From JAKAGZ01 sp964412105 (GTDB lineage Bacteria > Bacteroidota > Ignavibacteria > Ignavibacteriales > Ignavibacteriaceae), in contig CAYPNM010000009.1 in assembly GCA_964412105.1 (NCBI GenBank), forward strand, positions 1 to 64,000: a DNA stretch of 64,000 nucleotides, in the 5' to 3' direction. Under the pieces are notes generated by a model. The model did no database searches and was not told the DNA's origin. It saw only the letters and a list, made by a program, of their open reading frames with translations. The translations under genes and the position numbers were made by a program. Position 1 is the stretch's first letter; each line of letters opens with the position of its first letter. Positions 53,312 to 62,372 of this stretch are shown here, piece by piece.

Positions 53312-54138
53312 AAGAAGAAAAATTAAAAAAAACATTACTTTTTATTATAGCCGTTTTTATGCTGGCCTTTTGTATAATTCCATTTTTATGGATGATAGTG
53401 GTTTCATTCAGCAAAAAACCAGATTTTCTTTCTGAACAGGTTTCATATGTTTTTACACTAAATAACTATTTCGAAATCTTTACAAGCAACGCGGTTCACC
53501 TGATCGCATATTTAAGAAACAGTATTATAGTGTCCGGGCTTTCAGCGTTTTTCACAACTATAATTGCAAGCCTTTCAGCTTACTCAATTACAAGGCTAAA
53601 ATTTCCGGGCAGGATTATCCTCCCCGTATTCCTACTCGGTGTTTCTATGTTTCCACAGATAAGCCTGCTTGGTTATTTATTCAAAATAATGGCAAATCTT
53701 GGTTGGATAAATACCTACTACTCTTTGCTTTTCCCCTATATAACTCTCTCGTTGCCTCTTGCGTTATGGATAATGTTGAGCCATTTTTCAAAAATTTCCA
53801 AAGAACTAGATAATGCGGCTTTGATTGATGGAGCGGGAAGATTGAAGATTTTAAACAGGATAATTCTGCCGGTTTCTTTGCCCGGCTTATTCTCGGCATT
53901 TATTCTTTCCTTTATCTTTTCATTCAATGAATTTCTCTTCGCTTTAATGTTTACAATCGACTATAAGGCAAGAACAATTCCTGTCGGCATAGCATTGTTT
54001 GAAGGATTGCACGGACAAATTCCCTGGGGATACATAATGGCTGCTGCTGTAATCGCGGTGCTACCCATTATAATTATCATTGCCCTGTTCCAAAAATATA
54101 TTATGCAGGGATTAACAGAAGGAGCAATTAAAGGATGA
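53308..54138 (+). CDS. ABC importer permease, MalG type
   Basis: This 276-residue permease has six helices and the EAA loop (KELDNAALIDGAGRLKILNRIILPVSLPG). It has the MalG-like start with a helix after KTLLFIIAVFMLAFCIIPFLWMIVVSF and the INTYYSLLFPYITLSLPLALWIM segment. It overlaps the MalF-type gene by four bases (ATGA) and the ATPase gene by four. With those it forms the inner-membrane part of the importer. Confidence 0.92.
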   Translation: MKEEKLKKTLLFIIAVFMLAFCIIPFLWMIVVSFSKKPDFLSEQVSYVFTLNNYFEIFTSNAVHLIAYLRNSIIVSGLSAFFTTIIASLSAYSITRLKFPGRIILPVFLLGVSMFPQISLLGYLFKIMANLGWINTYYSLLFPYITLSLPLALWIMLSHFSKISKELDNAALIDGAGRLKILNRIILPVSLPGLFSAFILSFIFSFNEFLFALMFTIDYKARTIPVGIALFEGLHGQIPWGYIMAAAVIAVLPIIIIIALFQKYIMQGLTEGAIKG

Positions 54139-55205
54139 ATAAAATCAGAATAAATGGTTTAAGCAAAAACTTTTTCACTCTTAGACGGGGTAAAGTTAAT
54201 GCAATAAAAAACATAAATCTTAAAATTGAACAAGGAAAGCTCTTTGTTTTGCTTGGTCCAAGTGGTTGCGGTAAGTCTACCCTTTTAAATATTATCGCAG
54301 GAATTGAGCAACAATCTGCAGGAGAAGTTTATTTCAATGAAAAACTGATTACTTCTTCAGATAAAAAAGTATTTCTTTCTCCAAAAGAACGTGATGTTGC
54401 AATGGTTTTTCAAAGCTATGCCCTGTACCCACATATGACAGTTTTTGAAAATATCGCCTTCCCTCTAAGGATTTCTAAACTAAATAAAGAAGAAATAAAA
54501 AGAAAAGTATTAGAAGCTTCTGAAATATTGGAATTAAAAGATTTGCTGGAGGCAAAGCCAAAAGAATTGAGCGGGGGACAAAGACAAAGAGTAGCTTTGG
54601 GCAGAGCTATTGTCCGGAATCCATCTGTACTTCTACTGGATGAGCCACTTTCAAATCTTGACGCAATGCTTAGAATAACTATGAGGAAAGAATTAAAATC
54701 TCTTCAGAGGAGATTAAATATTACAACAATTTATGTTACACACGACCAGACAGAAGCAATGTCTCTTGGGGATATAGTTGCAATTATAAAAGATGGGGAA
54801 ATTCAGCAAATTGGGAGCCCGGACGATATTTATAATAATCCACAAAATTTATTTGTTGCAAAATTTCTTGGTACCCCGCCTATAAATCTATTTGAAGAAA
54901 AGTTTTTTGTAACTGTTTCAACTAAAACAAAATTATTAGATATCCCAAAAAATTCTATCGCTGGAATAAGACCGGAACAAATAAAAATTACAGAAAGTGA
55001 TAAAAGCCTGTTTAACGCAAATATAAAAATGATGAGCTCGCTTGGCAGTGAAAAAATAGTATACTTATCTGTCAAGGATAAAGATTTTGTAGCTAAGATT
55101 TCATCCGATAAACCCCTGCATGAAAACGAAGAGGTGGGGATCCATTTTGATAATGACAAAATTTTCTTCTTCGATTTAGACACAGGAAAAAGAATCCCCG
55201 CTTAA
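54135..55205 (+). CDS. ABC importer ATPase, MalK/UgpC/MsmX type
   Basis: This 356-residue ATPase powers the importer. It has Walker A GPSGCGKST (41-49), the Q-loop (FQSYALYPHM), signature LSGGQRQRVALGRA, Walker B VLLLDEPLSNLD and the H-loop (VTHDQTEAMSLG). The C-terminal regulatory TOBE/OB domain (about 240-356) is present, with GIRPEQIKI typical of the sugar class. That the ATPase is encoded in the same operon suggests a dedicated rather than shared subunit. No terminator is evident after it. Confidence 0.94.
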   Translation: MNKIRINGLSKNFFTLRRGKVNAIKNINLKIEQGKLFVLLGPSGCGKSTLLNIIAGIEQQSAGEVYFNEKLITSSDKKVFLSPKERDVAMVFQSYALYPHMTVFENIAFPLRISKLNKEEIKRKVLEASEILELKDLLEAKPKELSGGQRQRVALGRAIVRNPSVLLLDEPLSNLDAMLRITMRKELKSLQRRLNITTIYVTHDQTEAMSLGDIVAIIKDGEIQQIGSPDDIYNNPQNLFVAKFLGTPPINLFEEKFFVTVSTKTKLLDIPKNSIAGIRPEQIKITESDKSLFNANIKMMSSLGSEKIVYLSVKDKDFVAKISSDKPLHENEEVGIHFDNDKIFFFDLDTGKRIPA

Positions 55206-55687
55206 TACTTCCATCCTGGAAATTTCAGCTTCCCAAATTTTGCGATTACACTGAACTTAATTGACTGGCGTAATTTATAGCCCTATCTTCATTAAAATGA
55301 ATCCAATGAACTTTTTCGATGTTTTCCACGTTTTCAATATAAATTGTAGCAAAACTGAATTAAAAATAAAGCCTTATTATGGGTTTATGGGTCCGGTTTT
55401 GCATTAATTATGAATACAGTAGCCGGTTACCTTTTTCAGTCCCTTTCGGTAGATTGTTTGATTTAATAATAAGTCATCATAAGTAGTTCGTGAGTTAAAT
55501 TTTATTGAGCAGACCGATTGTATGCGGAACCTTATAAATTTAACATAGTTAGTATTGGTTAGATCTTGCATGTAAATTGTTCTTATCTGCATAGCAACTG
55601 TACACTATTTTAGGTCTCAAAGCATAGAGCATTATAAAATTATTATTAATAATTAAAGGATTTTCTTAATTAACTTAAGGAGTTAAT
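55206..55687. other. Non-coding region after the ABC operon
   Basis: This 482-base AT-rich stretch contains only a 62-codon minus-strand frame with no recognisable features. I see no terminator with a clean T-run after the ATPase gene, nor a mobile-element end. AAGGAG just before 55688 belongs to the next gene. Confidence 0.5.
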
Positions 55688-56371
55688 ATGTTAACCAAAT
55701 CAATCTCTCGGTTTTTAGTATCATCGATTTTGTCTTTGATTTTCTTTGCGGTTTCATATTCGCAAACGAATCTGGCAACGAAAGTGGCAGATGCTTATGG
55801 ATTTAAAAACTTCTCGAAAATTAAATCCATCTCTTACACTTTTAACGTTAAAACCAAAGACAGAATTTTTAAGAGAAGCTGGTACTGGGAGCCGGGCACA
55901 AATAAAGTAACTTATGATGGTCCCGGAAGAAATAATAAACCTATGACTTATTCATACATTACCGGCTCAATTGATAAAAAGGATTCAATGAAATCTTTTG
56001 TAGATTCACGTTTTATTAATGATCAATATTGGCTTTTATTTCCCTTTCATTTAATATGGGACAAAAAAGCAGAAATAACCGATGCAGGGATGAGGCCATA
56101 TCCTATTAGTAAAAAGCAGGCTCATTGCCTGATAGTAAAATATCCGCCGTCAGCAGGAGGTTATACACCTGGTGATATTTTTGAACTTTACATAGGTAAG
56201 GATAATTTAATTCATGAATGGGTTTACAGGGCCGGCGGCAAAAAAGATGGAAGAGCATTAACGTGGGAAGGCTATAAAAACTTCAGTGGGCTGCATATTT
56301 CTACTATTCATAATGTTGCGGATAAAAACTTTAAACTCTGGTTTTCAGACATAAAAATTAAGCTAAAATAA
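55688..56371 (+). CDS. Secreted protein of unknown function, LolA-like all-beta pattern
   Basis: This 227-residue protein has a signal peptide (about 1-26, ending VSYSQ) and a beta-rich mature region. ATKVADAYGFKNFSKIKSISYTFNVKTKDRIFKRSWYWEPGTNKVTYDG opens a sheet reminiscent of outer-membrane lipoprotein-sorting or related half-barrel folds. FELYIGKDNLIHEWVYRAGGKKDGRALTWEGYKNFSGLHIS is the late conserved-looking segment. AAGGAG lies seven bases before the ATG. I would call it periplasmic; similarity to LolA is weak and by pattern only. Its neighbours give no hint. Confidence 0.7.
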   Translation: MLTKSISRFLVSSILSLIFFAVSYSQTNLATKVADAYGFKNFSKIKSISYTFNVKTKDRIFKRSWYWEPGTNKVTYDGPGRNNKPMTYSYITGSIDKKDSMKSFVDSRFINDQYWLLFPFHLIWDKKAEITDAGMRPYPISKKQAHCLIVKYPPSAGGYTPGDIFELYIGKDNLIHEWVYRAGGKKDGRALTWEGYKNFSGLHISTIHNVADKNFKLWFSDIKIKLK

Positions 56372-56454
56372 TTATGAAACCATTTACTATTGTTTACATC
56401 ATATATCTATCAGCTATAGTATTTTTGCAAATAACATTTTTATAGAGGTTGAAA

Positions 56455-56664
56455 ATGAAACAAAATGTGGGAACTACAGATAAATCTATCAGGGTATTGA
56501 TGGCAATAGTCATTGCAATCCTGTACTTCACTGATGTTATAAGCGGTACCCTCGCGATAATTTTAGGAATTATAGGGGTAGCATTAGTAATAACCAGTCT
56601 TTTTAGCTTTTGTCCTGCTTATGCTATCTTAAAAATGAGCACTGCTAAAAAAGAGACGAAGTAA
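56455..56664 (+). CDS. DUF2892 (YgaP-like) small membrane protein
   Basis: This 69-residue protein has two membrane helices (about 15-33 and 36-54) and the start MKQNVGTTDKSIRVLMAIVIAI, matching the DUF2892 domain. The CPAY segment (SFCPAYAIL) carries a conserved Cys. In YgaP the same region sits beside a rhodanese domain, absent here, so it is a stand-alone version. AGAGG lies six bases before the ATG at 56455; an in-frame TTG two codons upstream is less likely. The function is unknown. Confidence 0.88.
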   Translation: MKQNVGTTDKSIRVLMAIVIAILYFTDVISGTLAIILGIIGVALVITSLFSFCPAYAILKMSTAKKETK

Positions 56665-56683
56665 TTAACCGCACACAATCATT

Positions 56684-56720
56684 TGCCGGAATGGGAAGTA
56701 TTCCCTTTTCCGGCATTTTT
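56684..56720 (+). terminator. Terminator after the DUF2892 gene
   Basis: TGCCGGAA (56684-56691) pairs with TTCCGGCA (56708-56715), and GGGAA/TTCCC extends the stem inside. TTTTT follows. Confidence 0.9.
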
Positions 56721-56740
56721 ATAATTAATAGGATTTTAAA

Positions 56741-57106
56741 ATGAAAATTGAAAAGCAAAATCTAAAGGAAAAATTTTATCTGATTAGTGAATATTACAAG
56801 CCCAAAATTGCCGGTGAACTAAACGACAATTACATTAAACTTGCCAAATTAAAGGGGGAGTTTATCTGGCATAAACACGAAAACGAAGATGAGTTTTTTA
56901 TGATTTTAAAAGGAAATCTACTTATGAAATTTCGCGATAAAGAAATTAAAGTCAATGAAGGTGAGTTTATTGTAATCCCTAAGGGAGTTGAACACAAACC
57001 TGTAGCAGATAATGAAGTTCATCTGCTTTTAATTGAGCCTAAATCAACTTTGAACACCGGGAATATTGAAAATGAAAGGACAATTAAAGACCTGGATTGG
57101 ATATAA
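56741..57106 (+). CDS. Cupin-domain protein
   Basis: This 121-residue single-domain cupin has both motifs: GEFIWHKHENEDEFFMILKG (His, His, Glu metal ligands) and VNEGEFIVIPKGVEHKPVAD with the last His. It binds a divalent metal and could be a dioxygenase, isomerase or sugar-binding protein. Short cupins of this type are usually uncharacterised. It has no signal peptide. It stands alone between terminators. Confidence 0.9.
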   Translation: MKIEKQNLKEKFYLISEYYKPKIAGELNDNYIKLAKLKGEFIWHKHENEDEFFMILKGNLLMKFRDKEIKVNEGEFIVIPKGVEHKPVADNEVHLLLIEPKSTLNTGNIENERTIKDLDWI

Positions 57107-57245
57107 GCGCTAATTATTTTCTGTCTACCTTATTATTTAATACTAATCACCCCTGTAAATAAAATAATATTGTTATGGAAGCATGATTTCCTTTATATTG
57201 ACACTGCAATTCAAAATAAATAAAACTTGAGAGAAGTTCATCATC

Positions 57246-57893
57246 ATGCTAACAAAAACAATTGTATTACTTATTCTTTCAATTTTTCTACTTGCTTCTT
57301 TTTCTTTTCCGCAAAAAAAAGTAAAAGAATCAAATAAGCAATTAGTAGGGCAATGGGCAACGGTAGTTCCAAAAGGGGAAAGATCACAGACAATTATCAC
57401 TTTTCACTCAGATGGAAAAGTTGAATACGATATAGCTGCTATAATTGAAGGCACTTACTTTTTGCATAAAAATATATTGATAACATATTTTAACGATCCT
57501 AAAAGTACTTCTACTGAGGTAGACACCAGCATAATAAAAATTGTTGGCGATACTTTATATCAAAACAATCTTCATCAGGGTGAAAATATATTAATTAAAT
57601 CAGTAAAGCTTGGTAAAAAAACAGTTGGCGGAGGATTAATAGGAAGATGGTTAACCCAGAGTTTTAACGGCCACAAGGCAATTCAGCAATTTACTGCAGA
57701 TAATTTAATACACGTGGATTTAATAGTACGTTCTATAAGTGGCGTTTATTTAGTTTCTGGTAATACACTTACTCTGGAACTCCAACTCTCTCCCATAATA
57801 AAAAGTAAATTTTCAATAAAAAATAATAAAATGACAATTGAACAATCCGGGAAAAGGGGAAGTTCTGAATTAATTAAAATTAATAAAAACTAA
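57246..57893 (+). CDS. Secreted protein with two lipocalin-like half-repeats
   Basis: This 215-residue protein has a signal peptide (about 1-23) and two similar halves. The first opens LVGQWATVVPKGERSQTIITFHSDGKVEYD and the second GLIGRWLTQSFNGHKAIQQFTADNLIHVD, each followed by a strand with GTYF or GVYL and a later TLEL or TIEQ. The Gly-x-Trp start is typical of lipocalin-like beta-barrels. The function is unknown. It is followed after 17 bases by a DinB-type gene on the same strand. Confidence 0.75.
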   Translation: MLTKTIVLLILSIFLLASFSFPQKKVKESNKQLVGQWATVVPKGERSQTIITFHSDGKVEYDIAAIIEGTYFLHKNILITYFNDPKSTSTEVDTSIIKIVGDTLYQNNLHQGENILIKSVKLGKKTVGGGLIGRWLTQSFNGHKAIQQFTADNLIHVDLIVRSISGVYLVSGNTLTLELQLSPIIKSKFSIKNNKMTIEQSGKRGSSELIKINKN

Positions 57894-57910
57894 TTGCCGG
57901 ACAAATCTTT

Positions 57911-58447
57911 TTGGCTCAACTATCCAGTAAATTTGACAATCTGGAAAAATCGAGAAAGGATTTAACCACTTACCTTCAGGGGGTGGATAAAAATGGCCTG
58001 GCTTTTAAAGTTAATGAAAACAAGTGGTCAACTATACAGATATGCTTTCACTTGATTAAGTCAGAACAGTTAACTACACTTTCCTTGAATAAAAACCTGC
58101 AACTAAGGGAAAATTTAAAAAAAAGCGGCTTAATATCTCTAATAATGGATGCTTCACTTAGCCTTGTACTTAAATCAAAAATAAAATTCAAAGCCCCAGC
58201 TATTATTGCCAAAATGCCCGACAATTATGATTTCGATGAATTAATGAAAAAATGGAATACCATCAGAGCTTCTTTAAAAAATTACGTCGACAATTTTCCT
58301 GAAGACTGTTTGCGAAAAGTGATATACCGGCATCCAATTGCAGGATGGTTAAATTTATCACAAACGCTGAATTTCTTACAAAATCATTTTGATCACCACA
58401 AGCCTCAAATCATAAAACTTATCGAAAAGTACAAAAGCCTAAACTAG
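57911..58447 (+). CDS. DinB-family protein, second paralogue, TTG start
   Basis: This 178-residue protein has the DinB bundle: SKFDNLEKSRKDLTTYLQGVD, WSTIQICFHLIKSEQLTTL with a His ligand, and the C-terminal LNFLQNHFDHHKPQIIKLIEKY with two His. Metal binding is therefore likely. The only sensible start is TTG at 57911; no ATG lies near it in frame, and the upstream GGA is a weak ribosome site. It differs from the other DinB-type protein in this window in the loop that normally carries HRGQ. Function unknown. Confidence 0.8.
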   Translation: MAQLSSKFDNLEKSRKDLTTYLQGVDKNGLAFKVNENKWSTIQICFHLIKSEQLTTLSLNKNLQLRENLKKSGLISLIMDASLSLVLKSKIKFKAPAIIAKMPDNYDFDELMKKWNTIRASLKNYVDNFPEDCLRKVIYRHPIAGWLNLSQTLNFLQNHFDHHKPQIIKLIEKYKSLN

Positions 58448-58482
58448 AAATCTTTTGATTGTCAATGTTCTTAATCTCTGCT

Positions 58483-60111
58483 TCATTTAATAATCGGAAT
58501 TCCCATACTTGCAGTAGGTTCCTGAATTTTAAGAAGATCCGCAATAGTAGGTGCGATATCAACAACATAAACTGGTGTATTTACCGTCTGCACCGGAATA
58601 TGCCAGCCGTAAAATATTAGAGGAACGTGTGTATCGTAATTGTAAATTGCCCCATGAGTTGTTGCATCGCCGCCACTTCCATACAAGTACGATGGCTGAA
58701 GTTCAAAAGCAATGTCTCCGGAGCGAACCGGATTAAATCCATTAAGAATTAAATTTGGAGATTTTCTGTAAGCAGTTAGTTTTTCGAGATCGTTTCTTAT
58801 GTAAATCTGGGCAACTAAAGGAAAAGCTCTTCTAATATATTCTGCAAAAGCCTTTTGTACATCCACCGGATTTAACTTCATCAAAGCCATCACATTGTAA
58901 TTTAGAAAGATCTGCTTGTTGGATAAATTTTCAAAAACTTTTGAATTGCCAAATGTGTTGCGGGCAAAGTTTTTAAGCGAATCTTTCATAGTGGCCGGGT
59001 CAAACCATCCTGCCGGTATATTTCTCTTATTTAAGAAGTACGGATTTTCAGCCACAGCGTGATCGGCAGTAAAGAAAAGAAGATAATTCCCTTTGCCAAC
59101 CTGTTTATCCAAATCATTTAAAAGATCTGCAATTAGCGAGTCAAGTTTAACATATGTATCCTCCACCTCAACAGAATTAGGGCCATATTCGTGCCCGATA
59201 AAATCCGTAGAGGAATAACTTATCGCCAGAAAGTCTGTATAATTATGTTTACCTAATTTTTCATTTTCAATGACAGATTTTGCAAAATCATTTAATATAT
59301 CGTTCCCATAAGGAGTCGATCTTATTAGGTCATATTTCTTTTCTTTATTCAGATGATTGAATAAATGCGGAAAGGCACTTTTCTTTTCTGAAAAAAGATC
59401 AGCTTCAAACGGTTGTTGGTCTGGTAAATTAGTTTCATATTTCTCAAGTGGATATGATAAAAACCATCCATTGGCCATATATTTATCAACAAGTTTTCTG
59501 TCATTAAAAGAATTAACCCAATTCGGAAGTTGATGCATATAATAAGTTGAAGAGATAAAATTTCCATTGTCAGAATCATACCAATATGCTGCATCCGGCA
59601 TATGCCCGCCCGGTAAAATTGATGCTCTATCCTTAATAGAAATCGCAATCACTTTTGATTTACCGTTTGTTGCGAGCTTTAATTGATCTGTTATTGTTGT
59701 AGATAAAAGACGTCTCGGAGATTCCTCCCCATTTATATCATTCCCACCGACTGTTTTCACAGAATGGTCTGAAGTACAGTAAACAGTTCTTTTTAGTTTT
59801 CTATCAAACCAGTCATTGGCAATTATTCCATGAAAGTAGGGAGTTGTCCCGGTATATATCGAAGTATGGCCCGGACCTGTGAAAGTAGGAACATAATTGT
59901 AATGAGCAAAAGTAAAATTACTTCCTTCGTTCATTAACCTCTTCAATCCCTTATCGCTATATAATGAATCAAATCTATATAGATAATCATAACGCATCTG
60001 ATCTATAACTATTCCAACGACAAGTTTAGGTTCAGGAATTGTTGTTTGCGCCTTTAAATGGCCGAAGCCTCCTAATAAAAAAACGAAGAATATAATTATG
60101 AATTTTTTCAT
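58483..60111 (-). CDS. pafA: PafA-like alkaline phosphatase/phosphodiesterase
   Basis: This 542-residue secreted enzyme (signal peptide about 1-21) matches the calcium- and phosphate-insensitive PafA phosphatases of Bacteroidota. Active-site positions line up: D37 in VIDQMR, T78 nucleophile in TFTGPGHTS, N99 in IANDWF, K160 and R162 in SIKDRAS, then DFIGHEYGP, TADHAVAENP and a late His in THVPLIFYG. Lys/Arg in the middle distinguish phosphatases from phosphodiesterase relatives. It would release phosphate from organic esters outside the cytoplasm. No phosphate-regulation genes are adjacent. Confidence 0.9.
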   Translation of the reverse strand: MKKFIIIFFVFLLGGFGHLKAQTTIPEPKLVVGIVIDQMRYDYLYRFDSLYSDKGLKRLMNEGSNFTFAHYNYVPTFTGPGHTSIYTGTTPYFHGIIANDWFDRKLKRTVYCTSDHSVKTVGGNDINGEESPRRLLSTTITDQLKLATNGKSKVIAISIKDRASILPGGHMPDAAYWYDSDNGNFISSTYYMHQLPNWVNSFNDRKLVDKYMANGWFLSYPLEKYETNLPDQQPFEADLFSEKKSAFPHLFNHLNKEKKYDLIRSTPYGNDILNDFAKSVIENEKLGKHNYTDFLAISYSSTDFIGHEYGPNSVEVEDTYVKLDSLIADLLNDLDKQVGKGNYLLFFTADHAVAENPYFLNKRNIPAGWFDPATMKDSLKNFARNTFGNSKVFENLSNKQIFLNYNVMALMKLNPVDVQKAFAEYIRRAFPLVAQIYIRNDLEKLTAYRKSPNLILNGFNPVRSGDIAFELQPSYLYGSGGDATTHGAIYNYDTHVPLIFYGWHIPVQTVNTPVYVVDIAPTIADLLKIQEPTASMGIPIIK

Positions 60112-60397
60112 TTTTTAGCCTTTATTATTGTAAATGAGAGAACGAGAATATTTGCTATAACAAATTTAACGTTTTCAAATAAATAGCAAATTAAGTTAAA
60201 ATTAACTTCTCAAAATAGATTCGTTTATCATATTTCGGTTTGTTTAAAAACTATCTTTTCTTAAATTTATAAATAGATTTGGAACAACTTTTAAACGGGG
60301 CAGTAGCTTTACAATTCTGATTACTGCATACAAAATTCTTTTAATACAACAACGTATTTAAACAGATAATTCCTTAAAAAAAATAAAAGGTGCAACA

Positions 60398-61900
60398 ATG
60401 TTCAAAGGACACCCCAAAGGACTATTTGTTCTCTTTTTTACGGAAATGTGGGAGCGGTTTGGTTTTTATACCATGCTGGCGGTTTTTGTTTATTATATGC
60501 AGGAGAATTTCAACTGGGATGCCACTCAGGCAACAAATGTTTACGGCTTGTTTATGGCCGGCGTTTATATAACCCCCCTTCTTGGAGGCTGGATTGCAGA
60601 TAACTATTTAGGATATGGTAAAACTATAACAATCGGTGCAGTAATTATGGGAATGGGATATGCAGTGATGGCTGTGCCTACAAGCACTCCTCTTACACTT
60701 TATGTAGCACTGGTGATCGTTGCACTTGGTAACGGTTTATTTAAAGCCAACATATCGGTATTGGTTGGAAATTTATACTCACACTCGAGTGGTTCATTAA
60801 AAGACGCCGGTTACAATATTTTTTATATGGGAATAAATGTCGGTGCGTTTTATGCGCCTTTTGCCGCTGCCGGAATAAGACATTACTTTATGAATAATTT
60901 CGGTGTATCGCTTGCCAACGGTTATAATGCCGCATTCGGAGTTGCTTCTGCCGGAATGATACTTTCATTATTGATCTTTACATTTTTAAGAAGCAGGTAT
61001 AAGGACGCGGATTACCAGGCAAAGAACATTGTAAAAGAAGATAAGGATTTAAAACTCACAAAGTCACAGGAAAAAGAAAGGATTTTTGCGCTGTTAACAA
61101 TTTTTGCAATTGTTATTTTCTTCTGGCTGGCATTTCATCAAAACGGTGCAGCGCTGTCACTTTTTGCCAGAGATTACACTCATAAAATAGTAGGCAAAGT
61201 AACGTACATACTTTTTGATATAATTGGTCTTCATGCGGTGCTTGCAGTATTACTCGGCGGAGCAGTTTTATTTAATAAAAATGTTGCAGCAAAATTTAAA
61301 GGAATTGCAGGATTATTTGTTGCTGCAGGAATTGCAATAATTATTTACAAACTAAGTTACCTTCCAGCACAAAATGAAATTTCGCCCGAGCAATTCCAGT
61401 CATTTAACCCGATGTTCATAATTTTACTTACACCTATTATTGTTGGAATGTTTGCTTTTCTTAACCGTAAAGGAAAAGAACCGTCTTCACCAGGAAAGAT
61501 TGGAATAGGTATGGTTATAACCGGAATCGCATACATAATTATGATATTCGCCTCAACAGGTCTGATGTCAGTTGAAGCACTGGGAGGGCAGGGTTCGTCG
61601 ACAACGGTCAGCCCGTTTTGGCTCTTTTCAACATATTTCACATTAACGATAGCTGAACTACATCTAAGTCCTATGGGATTATCTTTCGTCTCAAAAGTTG
61701 CACCGCCTAAAATGAAAGGATTAATGATGGGGGGATGGTTTGGTGCCACGGCGGTCGGGAATTATCTTGCAGGATTTGTCGGCAGATTTTATCAGCACTG
61801 GGAACTGTGGCAGTTTTTCCTGCTGCTGGTAATTACTTCATTTTTTGCTGCCATGCTGTTGAGACTGTCCTTGAAAAAGTTGAAAAAAGCCACTGAATAA
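60398..61900 (+). CDS. POT-family proton-dependent oligopeptide transporter
   Basis: This 500-residue inner-membrane protein imports di- and tripeptides with protons. The first helix has the ExxER motif (EMWERFGFYTML). The POT signature GGWIADNYLGYGKTITIGAVIMGMGY and FYMGINVGAFYAPF follow, and about fourteen hydrophobic segments are visible. The late WLFSTYFTLTIAELHLSPMGLSFVSKVAP matches family members such as DtpA. The ATG is preceded by AAAGGTG. It is monocistronic. The C-terminal tail is short and Lys-rich. Confidence 0.94.
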   Translation: MFKGHPKGLFVLFFTEMWERFGFYTMLAVFVYYMQENFNWDATQATNVYGLFMAGVYITPLLGGWIADNYLGYGKTITIGAVIMGMGYAVMAVPTSTPLTLYVALVIVALGNGLFKANISVLVGNLYSHSSGSLKDAGYNIFYMGINVGAFYAPFAAAGIRHYFMNNFGVSLANGYNAAFGVASAGMILSLLIFTFLRSRYKDADYQAKNIVKEDKDLKLTKSQEKERIFALLTIFAIVIFFWLAFHQNGAALSLFARDYTHKIVGKVTYILFDIIGLHAVLAVLLGGAVLFNKNVAAKFKGIAGLFVAAGIAIIIYKLSYLPAQNEISPEQFQSFNPMFIILLTPIIVGMFAFLNRKGKEPSSPGKIGIGMVITGIAYIIMIFASTGLMSVEALGGQGSSTTVSPFWLFSTYFTLTIAELHLSPMGLSFVSKVAPPKMKGLMMGGWFGATAVGNYLAGFVGRFYQHWELWQFFLLLVITSFFAAMLLRLSLKKLKKATE

Positions 61901-61972
61901 ATGCAGTTTAAAAAGATCACCTCCATTAGTTCCCTCTTCTCTTAAAAAGAAGGGGGAAGAGCTCTCAGGTTA

Positions 61973-62251
61973 ATGAATCCTTTTTATGACTACTGTATCA
62001 AATTATTACCGAAAAACAATTTTTATTTTATGTTAAAAGATTTTAAGCAGCAACCAATAAAGAAAAAATTATTAATACTTGGAAGAATAGTAATACCCGT
62101 TTTTCTGGGGGCGACAGCAGGATATTTATATTATCATTACATCGGCTGTGTATCCGGTCATTGCCCTATCACAAGCAACCCATATATCAGCACAGCATAC
62201 GGTGCTGCAATTGGAGCTGTGTTTATAAAGTGGAAAACCAAAGCTAAATAA
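61973..62251 (+). CDS. Small membrane protein, DUF6132-like
   Basis: This 92-residue protein has one to two membrane helices and the segment GYLYYHYIGCVSGHCPITSNPYISTAYGAAIGA, in which two Cys and CPITSNP are typical of a small Bacteroidota/Ignavibacteria family I know as DUF6132. It often occurs with redox or sulfur-carrier genes, but none is adjacent here. The start is uncertain: ATG at 61973 has AGG six bases upstream and ATG at 62030 has none, but the segment between them is not conserved-looking. The function is unknown. Confidence 0.7.
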   Translation: MNPFYDYCIKLLPKNNFYFMLKDFKQQPIKKKLLILGRIVIPVFLGATAGYLYYHYIGCVSGHCPITSNPYISTAYGAAIGAVFIKWKTKAK

Positions 62252-62372
62252 TAATACCCGCCCCAAATTACTAATAAAGACTACACAATTTTAGTTATTT
62301 TAGTTCAACTGAAAATTATTTTTTGCTTATTTAAACATAATTATTACCATCCTATAATCCGGGAAGTTACTT

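Noticed and set aside
55404..55592. A 62-codon minus-strand frame after the ABC operon
   Set aside because: It has no ribosome site, no recognisable domain and no supporting context; probably chance in AT-rich DNA.
61925..61966. Imperfect CCCTCTTCT/AGAAGGGGG hairpin after the peptide transporter gene
   Set aside because: Pairing needs G-T pairs and no T-run follows, so I did not call a terminator.
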